Shown one piece after another: positions 27,146-35,183 of a stretch of 64,000 bases of DNA. Made by a program: the position numbers and the translations under genes. The DNA comes from CALAGB01 sp963789565 (GTDB taxonomy: Bacteria > Chloroflexota > Chloroflexia > Thermomicrobiales > Thermomicrobiaceae): the NCBI GenBank assembly GCA_963789565.1, contig CAWBKX010000002.1, positions 248,001 to 312,000 of the forward strand. Direction: 5' to 3'. The first letter of the stretch is position 1. The number at the start of each line of letters is the position of its first letter. The notes beneath the pieces were generated by a model, which saw only the letters and a list, made by a program, of their open reading frames with translations, was not told where the DNA came from and searched no databases.

Positions 27146-28333
27146 ATGACGCTCGACCTCACCAAGATCGCCGGAAATCTGACGGTGCTTGCCACCGAGA
27201 CCGCAAGTCGTACCGAGCGGACTTCGCTCGACGAACTGGGCGCCGCGTACACGTCCGTCGACACGAGTGACCTGGTGGAGCGTTTGAGAACGGCCAAGAC
27301 CTCGTGGTTGCTGGCACATCCGTCGAGCCGGTTTCAGACAACGGTTCCGGCTCCATCGCCACCCTCGGACTACTCAGTGGTGGCAAGCGACGGATCGTTC
27401 ATCCTCCCTGATCGCCACGCACCAGCTCGGTATTTCATCATCAACATCGGCAAGGTGATACTGCGCTACGGGACGGACCCATATGCCGAGATCGACGCTG
27501 AACCGAGCATGTTCTTCCGGGAGGAAGAGCTCTACGTGCCGGACGAAGTGCGTCGAGTCCCGGTGACCGGCGCGGTGCTCGGATTCAAGCGCGCCGCTGA
27601 GGAGCTCTCAGCCGTCGCCTCAGTCGCCGTCGAACAGCGCGGTGCGTCAGTCGCCCTGCAGGACGGCACACTGATCTTGTGGGGCCTCGACACTCAGGTC
27701 GATCCCGTGATCGATTGGGTGCTGCAGCAATTTCTGGGTGCACTCGATCTGCTCCGCGATCGCGACGTACCGGTGGCGTCGTATATCAGCGCTCCAGCCT
27801 CGCGCGACGTGGTTCACAGCATGCGTGTGGCGGCCTGCGACTATCCGTTGCGCGGTGTGCCGGTCAACTGTGACGACTGCCATGCACGCCATCTGATGCT
27901 GCAGCACACACCGGCCTGTGATTTCATCCCGGACGTTGATGACGGCTTCATCTTCGACCACGTCGCCCATCTGCAGCCTGGTGAGCGGTCACAAATCTTC
28001 GCCAGCAGTTCTAAGATTCTCGAGCGTTACGGCAACGATCATAACGTGCATTTCTTTTACCTTAATTCGGGAACAGATATCGGGCGCGTCGAGATCCCAA
28101 AATGGGTGGCGGAAGATCGCGACAAGCTCGATCTCGTGCATGCGACGCTCTTCGAACAATGCACTCTTGGACGAGGCTACCCTTCCGCTCTGCAGGAGGC
28201 CCACGAAATTGCCGCCATTCGGCCGGACGAACGACAGGCGGTCGAAGAGTTGGTCGAGCGCGCGTTGGCAGAGCATTTGCTTCCGTATCGACGGTCCGGA
28301 AAGGCGGAGAGCAAACGTGGCCGCTTCATCTGA
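27146..28333 (+). CDS. nurA: NurA-domain nuclease
   Basis: The 395-residue protein has the NurA core. VVASDGSFILPDRHAPAR carries the first metal-binding Asp, ALQDGTLILWG a second acidic position, and FFYLNSGTDIGRVEIPKWV the C-terminal strand typical of the family. In archaea and some bacteria NurA is a 5'-3' exonuclease/endonuclease that works with the HerA translocase in end resection. The gene overlaps the downstream gene by 17 bases, and that gene looks like the HAS-barrel part of HerA only. No HerA ATPase is visible in the window. Confidence 0.82.
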   Translation: MTLDLTKIAGNLTVLATETASRTERTSLDELGAAYTSVDTSDLVERLRTAKTSWLLAHPSSRFQTTVPAPSPPSDYSVVASDGSFILPDRHAPARYFIINIGKVILRYGTDPYAEIDAEPSMFFREEELYVPDEVRRVPVTGAVLGFKRAAEELSAVASVAVEQRGASVALQDGTLILWGLDTQVDPVIDWVLQQFLGALDLLRDRDVPVASYISAPASRDVVHSMRVAACDYPLRGVPVNCDDCHARHLMLQHTPACDFIPDVDDGFIFDHVAHLQPGERSQIFASSSKILERYGNDHNVHFFYLNSGTDIGRVEIPKWVAEDRDKLDLVHATLFEQCTLGRGYPSALQEAHEIAAIRPDERQAVEELVERALAEHLLPYRRSGKAESKRGRFI

Positions 28334-28967
28334 CGGCGCCGTCACCGGGCGGATCGGCGAAGTCATTGAGACCAGCACGATCCGCATCTGGGCGGAATGC
28401 GATCAGCTCAATTGTTTGCCGCGTCTGGGGTCGGTGGTACGCATGGCCACGTTCGACGGTGATTCGATCCTGGCAGTCGTCTCATACGGTGAGACGACGG
28501 GGGTCGATTCAACCCGACGAGCCGTGCGCAGAGGTTCGGACGACGTTCGGGATGAGGACGTGTATCGTCGCCATCCAGAGCTGACGCGCGTGCTGCGCAG
28601 CACGTTCGAGGCGCTGCCAGTCGCCGTGCTGAGAGGCGGCTCCCTCTATTACATTTCCCCGCCAGTCCCGCCGCCACTGCACTACTCAGTGGAGCAGACG
28701 ACGCCTTCGATGTTACGGGAGCTCACGGATCGCCTCGACTATCTGTCGACGCTGGCGCGTGCAACCGGTCCCGTCCCGGCGGAGCAGATCATCATCGCGC
28801 ATGTGCGTGAAGCCTTCGCTGAACGTGGCTCGGACTACGATTGGCTCGAGCGAGCGGCCGCTGACCTCGGACGCATCTATGCGCGCGACTATGACTTGCT
28901 ACTCCCCATTTTGCGGGCCATCGATCCGGCAGCCGGGCTCGGCGCGCAAGGCCTGCCTGCTATCTGA
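28317..28967 (+). CDS. Stand-alone HAS-barrel-like protein (putative NurA partner)
   Basis: The 216-residue protein begins with a beta-barrel-like segment (GRIGEVIETSTIRIWAECDQ, LGSVVRMATFDGDSILAVVS) that resembles the HAS barrel at the N-terminus of HerA. A proline-rich bridge (YYISPPVPPPLHYSV) and a helical C-terminus follow. No Walker A motif is present, so it cannot be a complete HerA. In HerA the HAS barrel is the NurA-docking part, so this protein may bridge NurA to another ATPase. GTG 28317 has GGAG eight bases upstream and overlaps nurA. The frame is open further upstream, but only as antisense-like noise inside nurA. Confidence 0.62.
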   Translation: MAASSDGAVTGRIGEVIETSTIRIWAECDQLNCLPRLGSVVRMATFDGDSILAVVSYGETTGVDSTRRAVRRGSDDVRDEDVYRRHPELTRVLRSTFEALPVAVLRGGSLYYISPPVPPPLHYSVEQTTPSMLRELTDRLDYLSTLARATGPVPAEQIIIAHVREAFAERGSDYDWLERAAADLGRIYARDYDLLLPILRAIDPAAGLGAQGLPAI

Positions 28968-28971
28968 CGAA

Positions 28972-30501
28972 TCAGTGCCGAAAGTGACGCTCGCCGGTGA
29001 AGACCATTGCGATACCGGCCAAATCGGCTGCGTCAATCACATCCTGATCGCGAATTGACCCACCCGGCTCGACAATTGCCGTGATTCCGGCTGCCGCCGC
29101 GACCTCGATGTTGTCCGCAAACGGGAAGTATGCGTCGCTTGCGAGCACGCTGCCGCTGGCTCGCAAGCCGGCTCTCTGAATTGCGATGCGCACGGCATCA
29201 ACGCGGTTGGGCTGCCCGCTGCCGATACCCACCGTTGCCGTTCCAATCCCCAACACGATCGCGTTAGACATAACGTGACGAATCGTTTGCCAAACGAATT
29301 CGAGGCCATGCAACTCTTCGGCAGTCGGCTGGCGTTTGCTGACCGTGCGCCAGCGTGACGTGTCCACCGCGGCGCCATTTTCATCCTGCACCAGGAATCC
29401 GCCGCGAAGCTGGCGTACGGCACGGGAAGGTGGTTGTTGAGTCATCGGTGCGGTGATCAGTCGCACGTTCTTGCGTCGTGTCAGTGCCTTGTGGGCCACG
29501 TCCGAGTAGGACGGAGCGATGATCACGTCGAAGTGATGCTTGGCGACCAGTTCTCCAGTTTGGTCGTCGACCGGACGATTGAGCGCCACGATGCCACCGA
29601 ACGCCGAGACCGGGTCTGATGCCAGCGCCGCCTCATAGGCTGCCGAGAGAGAGGTCGCGGTCGCGATGCCGCATGGTGACGCGTGCTTTACGATGGCGAC
29701 GGCGGGCAGGTCGAAACCGGACGCGGCGCGCTGGGCGGAATCGGCGTCGACATAGTTGAGGAAGGACATCTCTCGTCCACTCAAGACCCGCCATTCCGCA
29801 ACGCCATCCTGGCTTGGCGGATTGAGTTGTCGGTAGACCGCGGAACGCTGGTGTGGATTCTCGCCATAGCGCAGATCAGCAATCTTCTTTCCCGCCAACG
29901 TGTACTCGGCCGGAAACTCATCGCTTTCATGGAGATAATCCCGTATCACGGCGTCGTACGCGGATACATGACCGAAGGCTTTGGCTGCGAAGGCCCGCCG
30001 CTGCTCGATTGAGACGCTCGCCAGACCGCCCGACTCAATCTGAGCTGCGATGGCGCTGTAGTCAGATGGGTCCACGATCACGATAATGCTCGGGAAATTC
30101 TTTGCGGCCGCCCGAATCATGGCTGGTCCACCAATGTCGATGTTTTCGAGTGCGTCGATCAACGTCGCGTCGGGCTTCGAAACGGCAGACGAGAAGGGGT
30201 AGAGGTTCGACACGACCAGATCGATCGGCGTAATCTCGTGTTTCGCGATCTCTTCGACGTGCTCGGGCTTGTCACGCCGAGCCAGAAGCGCGCCATGAAT
30301 CCGCGGATGAAGCGTCTTGACCCGGCCCTCGAGAATCTCTGAAAATCCGGTGACTTCGGCGACTGAAGTTACTGGAACCCCGCTGGACTCGATGGCCGCT
30401 TTGGTCTGGCCCGTTGAGACGAGTTCGAACCCTGAGTCGTGCAAGCGTTTGGCGAGTTCAGCGATTCCCGTCTTGTCCCAGACACTCAAGAGTGCGCGCA
30501 T
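28972..30501 (-). CDS. purH: Bifunctional AICAR formyltransferase/IMP cyclohydrolase
   Basis: The 509-residue protein is PurH at its usual length. The N-terminal MGS-like IMP cyclohydrolase domain starts RALLSVWDKTGIAELAKRLH. The AICAR transformylase domain contains DLRYGENPHQRSAVYR, AIVKHASPCGIA and SDAYFPFADNIEVAA. It catalyses the last two steps of de novo purine synthesis. Its stop lies four bases from the stop of the HAS-barrel gene, so the two genes are tightly convergent. A second purine gene, purM, is about 1.5 kb upstream on the same strand but belongs to another operon. Confidence 0.95.
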   Translation of the reverse strand: MRALLSVWDKTGIAELAKRLHDSGFELVSTGQTKAAIESSGVPVTSVAEVTGFSEILEGRVKTLHPRIHGALLARRDKPEHVEEIAKHEITPIDLVVSNLYPFSSAVSKPDATLIDALENIDIGGPAMIRAAAKNFPSIIVIVDPSDYSAIAAQIESGGLASVSIEQRRAFAAKAFGHVSAYDAVIRDYLHESDEFPAEYTLAGKKIADLRYGENPHQRSAVYRQLNPPSQDGVAEWRVLSGREMSFLNYVDADSAQRAASGFDLPAVAIVKHASPCGIATATSLSAAYEAALASDPVSAFGGIVALNRPVDDQTGELVAKHHFDVIIAPSYSDVAHKALTRRKNVRLITAPMTQQPPSRAVRQLRGGFLVQDENGAAVDTSRWRTVSKRQPTAEELHGLEFVWQTIRHVMSNAIVLGIGTATVGIGSGQPNRVDAVRIAIQRAGLRASGSVLASDAYFPFADNIEVAAAAGITAIVEPGGSIRDQDVIDAADLAGIAMVFTGERHFRH

Positions 30502-30807
30502 CGTTTGATCGTCCTTTACTCAACATGCGTGTTTGACCAGGCGGCCACGAGGGCCGTCCCATTCGCATGATGCCACAGCATTGGAACGTCTGTGCGCGCG
30601 CACATGGAGGATGATCGGATTCATTCAGGGGGCGACGGTCATTCAATGATAATGCCGCATGTGTGCCGGACCTGGAAGAGTTCATGAGTTGTGCTAGGGA
30701 ATTTTTTCGGTCCGGGTGGTCGAGGAACCACGCGGGGGGACAAGATCCAACGTACGATTGACAAGTCGCTGTATCCGGAGCCGAAAGAATAGACGAATCG
30801 ACCCCGG
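30502..30807. other. Gene-free stretch upstream of purH
   Basis: This 306-base interval separates purH from mglA, both on the minus strand. I see no purine riboswitch core, no tRNA and no credible small gene. A short GTGGTC/GAACCAC-type hairpin near 30715 lacks a following T run. It must hold the purH promoter and the end of the mglA transcript, but neither is clear by eye. Confidence 0.5.
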
Positions 30808-31383
30808 TTACAGCTTGTTGACGACCAGCTTGGAAATGGCACGCAGAGTTTCGAAGACTCCGCGACCGTTGATCGCGACCGCTTCGAATCGCGGCACTTT
30901 GACTGTATTGATATAGCGGTCGAGAACCGGCGTCGGTAGCGCCTGCGGCAGGTCCATCTTGTTGTACTGCATCACCAGCGGGTAGTCGATAAATCGCTTT
31001 CCCTGCGCTGTCAGGTTCTGCGCCAGCTCCCGCAAGCTCTGCAGGTTGTCCGGCAGGCGATCTCGCGAGCCGTCAGCAACGAAGACCACACCGTCGGCAC
31101 CGTTGAGAACCGCCACACGCGTCCGCTCGTACAGCACTTGACCGGGGACGGTGTACAGGTGGAACCGAATGGTGAACCCATGCACTTTGCCCAAGTCGAG
31201 TGGCAAGAAATCGAAGAAGAGTGTGCGCTCCGTCTCCGTCTCGATCGAAAGGAGCTCACCCTTGGTGTTGCTCGGAATGCGTGAATGAATGTACTGGAGA
31301 TTCGTCGTCTTGCCGGACAAGCCGGGGCCATAGTAGACGATCTTTCCATGAATCTCTCGGGCTGCGACATTTATGAGCGCCAT
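30808..31383 (-). CDS. mglA: MglA-type small Ras-like GTPase
   Basis: The 191-residue protein matches bacterial MglA closely. It has a P-loop GPGLSGKTTNLQ (residues 19-30), RTLFFDFLPLDLG, the switch/G3 segment FHLYTVPGQVLYERTR and the G4 motif QYNKMDLP. MglA is a polarity and motility switch in myxobacteria; related GTPases occur widely with roadblock proteins as GAPs. It is the last gene of a four-gene minus-strand run: roadblock, purM, roadblock, mglA, with gaps of 38, 31 and 15 bases. That arrangement supports a functional MglA-MglB pair. The G2 region differs from myxococcal MglA, so the effector is unknown. Confidence 0.9.
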   Translation of the reverse strand: MALINVAAREIHGKIVYYGPGLSGKTTNLQYIHSRIPSNTKGELLSIETETERTLFFDFLPLDLGKVHGFTIRFHLYTVPGQVLYERTRVAVLNGADGVVFVADGSRDRLPDNLQSLRELAQNLTAQGKRFIDYPLVMQYNKMDLPQALPTPVLDRYINTVKVPRFEAVAINGRGVFETLRAISKLVVNKL

Positions 31384-31398
31384 AGGGATTACTACATC

Positions 31399-31923
31399 CT
31401 ACTCATCGTCGGAACGACCATCGTCTTTAAAGATTAGGTCAATTGTGTCAATCGTCGCTTTGCCGACGTGACGGAACCGAGTCGTGCCGACTTCAATGCT
31501 CCGCCGCTCGACGAGATCGAGAATGTTGGCCAGTACCGCGCTAGACCGACGCGCCAATACTTTAACCATCCCGACCTGCGCCTGATGATTAAAGATCACA
31601 ACGAGTAGCCAACGACCTCGAACCGTCTCGGTAAAAATCTTCTCCTTCAGACCTTCCTGAAAGAGCGTCTTGAATCCGTCTTCTTTCAGGATTCGCGCCA
31701 TTTCCTGCGTGGACGCGTACGTTGCGGCGATCAGCGCGCCGAGATGGATCATCTCCGGACGTATCTCGTCACTCTCTTCCGAGAGGATCTGTCCGCTGCG
31801 GTCGATCACCATGCTGTAGCTCGCACCGGAGTCGGCCATTAGTCGCTGGAGGCAGGCCGCGATCTGCACCTGGTCTTCCTCGCTGACTATGAGACTCGAG
31901 ATGTCGGGATCGAACTTCGACAT
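31399..31923 (-). CDS. mglB: Roadblock/LC7 domain protein, MglB-like
   Basis: The 174-residue protein has a roadblock-type core (QRLMADSGASYSMVIDRSGQ, IHLGALIAATYASTQEMARI) with an extra C-terminal tail of about 45 residues. In MglB-type proteins a homodimer acts as GAP for MglA. The mglA gene follows 15 bases downstream, which makes this the probable cognate regulator. ATG 31923 has AGGAGG five bases upstream; the open frame extends upstream into the purM 3' end but without a ribosome binding site. Confidence 0.85.
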   Translation of the reverse strand: MSKFDPDISSLIVSEEDQVQIAACLQRLMADSGASYSMVIDRSGQILSEESDEIRPEMIHLGALIAATYASTQEMARILKEDGFKTLFQEGLKEKIFTETVRGRWLLVVIFNHQAQVGMVKVLARRSSAVLANILDLVERRSIEVGTTRFRHVGKATIDTIDLIFKDDGRSDDE

Positions 31924-31954
31924 CAGTCCTCCTGGCGCGGCGAGTTCGGGTGGC

Positions 31955-33025
31955 TCATGACGCGTCCGAATCGTTTCGTAGTCCAATAAGCCGAACACGT
32001 TCCGGACCTGTGGACGTTTCCACTTTTCCCATCCTGCACGCTCCGTCGACGCGATCGAGCACTGTCCGAGCGTCGACCTGATCGACCACCAGGACGAATC
32101 CGATGCCCATATTGAACACTCGAAACATTTCCGAATCCGGGACCTCGCCCTCTCGCTGTATCTGAGTGAAGAGCGGGGCGGACGACCAAGATTCGACGTC
32201 GATCACAGCTTGCAGCCCGTTTGGGATGATCCGGCCCAAATTGCCCTCGATGCCGCCACCGGTGATGTGAGCCATTCCACGCACGACATCGATGTCGAGA
32301 AGCGGAGTCACGTCGTCGAGATAGGAACGATGTGGCCTGAGCAACATCTGCCCGAGGGACTGGGTGCTCCACGCGGGAGTCACGTTCAATCGCTCTCGAG
32401 CGAGATCTATCTCGCCATTCAACCCCAGCGCCGTTCGAGCCAGCGTGAACCCATTGGTATGCAGCCCATCGCTTGGGAGCCCGACGACGACGTCGCCCTC
32501 GTGCACTCCCGACCCATCCACGATCTTATTCTCCACTACCTGGCCCACAATGAACCCAGCCAAATCGTACGCATCTTGGCGGTATATTCCGGGCAATTGG
32601 GCTGTCTCGCCCCCTACTAGCGCACAATTTGCCACCAGGCAGGCTTCTGACATCCCATCGATGATTTGTTCGAGATCATGCTGGTTGAGGGCCGGGGTAG
32701 CGTAGTAGTCCAGGAAGAACAGTGGACGGGCGCCACACGCCAGAATGTCGTTGATGCAGTGATTGACGAGATCGATGCCAATGCCGCGATGATCTCCGAG
32801 TAGGCCGGCGAGCAGCACCTTCGTGCCAACACTGTCGGCGCTGGATACCAGCACGACTTCACCGCTGCTAACAGGAGCCCGATAGAATCCGCCAAAGAGA
32901 CCGACGCCACGGAGGACCGACAGTCCATGTGTCGCCGCGACTCGCGCCGCGATGCGATCCTTGGCCACGTCAGCGGCGTCGATGTCGACGCCGGCCGACC
33001 GGTACGTTCCTCCACGGGAAGTCAC
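31955..33025 (-). CDS. purM: Phosphoribosylformylglycinamidine cyclo-ligase
   Basis: The 356-residue protein is an AIR synthetase of normal length. It has YRSAGVDIDAADVAKDRIA, SSADSVGTKVLLAGLLGDHR, HCINDILACGARPLFFLDYY and SDGLHTNGFTLAR, which are the ATP- and substrate-binding segments of PurM. It converts FGAM to AIR in purine synthesis. GTG 33025 has GGAGG upstream. It is placed between two roadblock-domain genes in what looks like one transcript, an unusual place for a purine gene. SelD shares this fold but has a different N-terminus, so PurM is the right call. Confidence 0.93.
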   Translation of the reverse strand: MTSRGGTYRSAGVDIDAADVAKDRIAARVAATHGLSVLRGVGLFGGFYRAPVSSGEVVLVSSADSVGTKVLLAGLLGDHRGIGIDLVNHCINDILACGARPLFFLDYYATPALNQHDLEQIIDGMSEACLVANCALVGGETAQLPGIYRQDAYDLAGFIVGQVVENKIVDGSGVHEGDVVVGLPSDGLHTNGFTLARTALGLNGEIDLARERLNVTPAWSTQSLGQMLLRPHRSYLDDVTPLLDIDVVRGMAHITGGGIEGNLGRIIPNGLQAVIDVESWSSAPLFTQIQREGEVPDSEMFRVFNMGIGFVLVVDQVDARTVLDRVDGACRMGKVETSTGPERVRLIGLRNDSDAS

Positions 33026-33063
33026 CTGGTCGATCCTCCAGACCGATTTCGATCCGATGAAAG

Positions 33064-33429
33064 CTAGATGGCCGAGACAGCGCCCACCACGTCGTCCATA
33101 GAGCGGCGCAGTACGAGACGAACTCGACCAAGGTTGGAGTCGCCCCGCGCAAGCGCGATGAGCACGAGCTCGTCGGCCAGTGGAGTCAAAATGGCCACGC
33201 TGTGGTCATACTCGAGAATCGCTTGCTTCGCGGCGCCTTGATCGAGCTCTCGACCCATGGCGTCCATCATCAGGAGCCCACTAGCCGCTACCGCGGAGAA
33301 GGACTCCGCATCGACATCCGGAGCCTGAGCCGAATCGATCAGGAGACCATCGGAGCCAACCACGGCAACGAGGTCGAGACCGCCAGCTTCCCGAAGGTTA
33401 TGCAACGTTTGTGACAGATCACCCGACAT
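33064..33429 (-). CDS. Roadblock/LC7 domain protein (short)
   Basis: The 121-residue protein is almost entirely one roadblock domain: LVAVVGSDGLLIDSAQAP, AVAASGLLMMDAMGRELDQG, SVAILTPLADELVLIALARG. It lacks the tail found in the second roadblock protein of this operon. It could form a heterodimer with that protein or serve as a separate regulator of the downstream MglA GTPase. It is the first gene of the four-gene run. ATG 33429 is preferred to the upstream frame start at 33453. A TATAAT hexamer lies 40 bases upstream. Confidence 0.85.
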   Translation of the reverse strand: MSGDLSQTLHNLREAGGLDLVAVVGSDGLLIDSAQAPDVDAESFSAVAASGLLMMDAMGRELDQGAAKQAILEYDHSVAILTPLADELVLIALARGDSNLGRVRLVLRRSMDDVVGAVSAI

Positions 33430-33468
33430 GCTCGTACCTCTCGCTTGCCGCAACTATCCCGCTTCAGG

Positions 33469-33474
33469 ATTATA
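33469..33474 (-). promoter_or_regulatory. Candidate -10 element for the roadblock-purM-mglA operon
   Basis: A perfect TATAAT on the minus strand lies 40 bases before the first ATG of the operon. The position 17 bases upstream does not resemble TTGACA, so the promoter may need an activator or another sigma factor. Confidence 0.4.
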
Positions 33475-33596
33475 GCGGTCGCCCTGACCCATCACTAGCG
33501 CGCGCGGACTCACAGACCGTGGAATCAGACCTAAGTACTAGCCTCATATCCGGCAGTCGGCGTTGTGGATGACAACTCGGGCTCGGGGAGTGTCCC

Positions 33597-34790
33597 TCAG
33601 CCTGGGGATCGCTGGAAACGCTCGAACCGTGGCAGAAGACGTTCGGGGAGTCGACCTGTCACTTCGGTGCCACGGTCATTGAAGCGCTGATCTTCCACTT
33701 CGCCGACCCGATGAAACAAGTCGAGCAGTTTGGCCTCAGCAAAGGGAATCATGAGCTGCACGTCGACCAGTTTCTTGCGCTCGTCGAGTACCTCAGCCAC
33801 GCGGAAGAGTAGGGTGTCGAGACCTTCGCTGGTCTGAGCCGAAACCGGAATCACCAGACGAGCGTCTGTGAGATTGCCGGCGAGCAGTTCTGGGACGGCG
33901 CTCTCTCCAAGTCGATCGATCTTGTTGAGGACTGTGATGATGGGTCGATCGTCGGCGCCGAGTTCCTCCAGAACCTGATGGACCGTCGCCGCCTGCTCCG
34001 CGGACTTGGGATGTGTGATATCGAGAACGTGGATGAGCACCGCGGCCTCCCGAATCTCTTCGAGCGTGGCGCGGAAGGCGGCGATCAAAAACGTGGGAAG
34101 GTTCTGAATGAACCCGACCGTATCGGTGAAGAGTGCCTCGCGTCCATTGGGAAGCTCGACGCGTCGTGTGGTGGGGTCGAGCGTGGCGAAGAGTTTGTCT
34201 TCAGCCAAGACGCCCGCGCCAGTAAGTGAATTCAGAAGCGTCGACTTTCCAGCGTTGGTGTACCCAACAAGACCAACGACCGGTACCCCCGCTCGGCGGC
34301 GTCGATCCCGATAAAGCTGCCTATGACGATGAACCTCGTCAAGCTGGCTCTTGATCCAGGCGATGCGGCGGCGCGCCTCACGGCGGTCCACTTCAAGCTG
34401 CGTCTCACCGGGACCGCGAACGCCGACACCGCCCACTGCCTGACGAGACAGGTGCGTCCACATTCGCGTGAGTCTTGGCAACCGGTACTCCAGCTGCGCC
34501 AGCTCAACCTGCAATCGGCCCTCATGAGTCCGCGCTCGGCCGGCGAAGATGTCCAGGATGAGCGCTGTCCGATCGATGACCTTTTTGTTGAGTTCTTCTT
34601 CAAGATTGCGAAGTTGCCCCGGCGAGAGCTCGTCATTCGCCAACACCATGTCGAAGTCGACGCCTTGCGCGAGATCCTTGATCTCCTGCAGCTTTCCGGA
34701 TCCGACGTAATGGGTTGAATTCGGGTGCGAGAGGTGCTGAGTGACAACGTCAACGACGTCGATTCCCGCGGTTTCAGCCAGGCGGGCCAA
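33597..34790 (-). CDS. hflX: Ribosome-associated GTPase HflX
   Basis: The visible 397 residues contain the HflX N-terminal domain (HYVGSGKLQEIKDLAQGVDF, DELSPGQLRNLEEELNKKVI), the linker SRQAVGGVGVRGPGETQLE, and the G domain with GYTNAGKSTLLNSLTGAGV and DTVGFIQNLPTFLIAAFRAT. HflX splits stalled or stress-hibernating ribosomes. The TTG at 34790 is the first standard start codon. However, clear family similarity continues upstream (ERAILVAVDW and SSLEELARLAET), up to about 34 codons before it, in a frame lacking ATG, GTG or TTG. The true start is therefore probably a non-standard codon near 34892. Confidence 0.88.
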   Translation of the reverse strand: MARLAETAGIDVVDVVTQHLSHPNSTHYVGSGKLQEIKDLAQGVDFDMVLANDELSPGQLRNLEEELNKKVIDRTALILDIFAGRARTHEGRLQVELAQLEYRLPRLTRMWTHLSRQAVGGVGVRGPGETQLEVDRREARRRIAWIKSQLDEVHRHRQLYRDRRRRAGVPVVGLVGYTNAGKSTLLNSLTGAGVLAEDKLFATLDPTTRRVELPNGREALFTDTVGFIQNLPTFLIAAFRATLEEIREAAVLIHVLDITHPKSAEQAATVHQVLEELGADDRPIITVLNKIDRLGESAVPELLAGNLTDARLVIPVSAQTSEGLDTLLFRVAEVLDERKKLVDVQLMIPFAEAKLLDLFHRVGEVEDQRFNDRGTEVTGRLPERLLPRFERFQRSPG

Positions 34791-35033
34791 CTCTTCGAGC
34801 GAAGACTCGATGTCCCATCCGTTTCGCTGCCAGTCGACCGCGACCAGAATCGCGCGTTCGCGCTGCGGAGTTACGCTGATTGTTTGAACGATCTGACGCT
34901 CCCTGACTTCAAACAGAGTTAGGCCGAGGATGCTCGGCTTGGCTCACCTTGATTGATTCGATCTTTGCATACGTCGAAATGATACCACGCGCCTGGAGCG
35001 GAATTCACTGAAGTCGCGCCAACTATTGTCGGA

Positions 35034-35096
35034 GAGCACCTGGCGTGCTCCCGTTGTGCCAATGCCGGAATGCTGGCGGGAGCACACCAGGTGTTC
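35034..35096. other. Strong 63-base hairpin between hflX and the site-2 protease gene
   Basis: GAGCACCTGG (35034-35043) pairs with CCAGGTGTTC (35087-35096), and after a two-base internal loop TGCTCCC pairs with GGGAGCA. This gives about 17 base pairs with a 25-base apical loop. It has no T tract on either strand. It could be a leader structure of hflX, a small RNA or a remnant of a mobile repeat. Confidence 0.5.
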
Positions 35097-35183
35097 CCCT
35101 ACGGACGACGAGTCGCGCTTGCAACATGTCCGCAATTTGCACCAATACCGCACCGAGATTTGACAAACGCCTCGGGGGTGCTT

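Noticed and set aside
27918..28316. Upstream part of the open frame leading into the HAS-barrel gene
   Set aside because: It runs inside nurA in another frame with no similarity; the GTG at 28317 has the ribosome binding site.
31955..33025. PurM gene as a possible SelD, given tRNA-Sec in the window
   Set aside because: The N-terminus lacks the SelD Cys/Sec loop and the whole chain follows PurM motifs.
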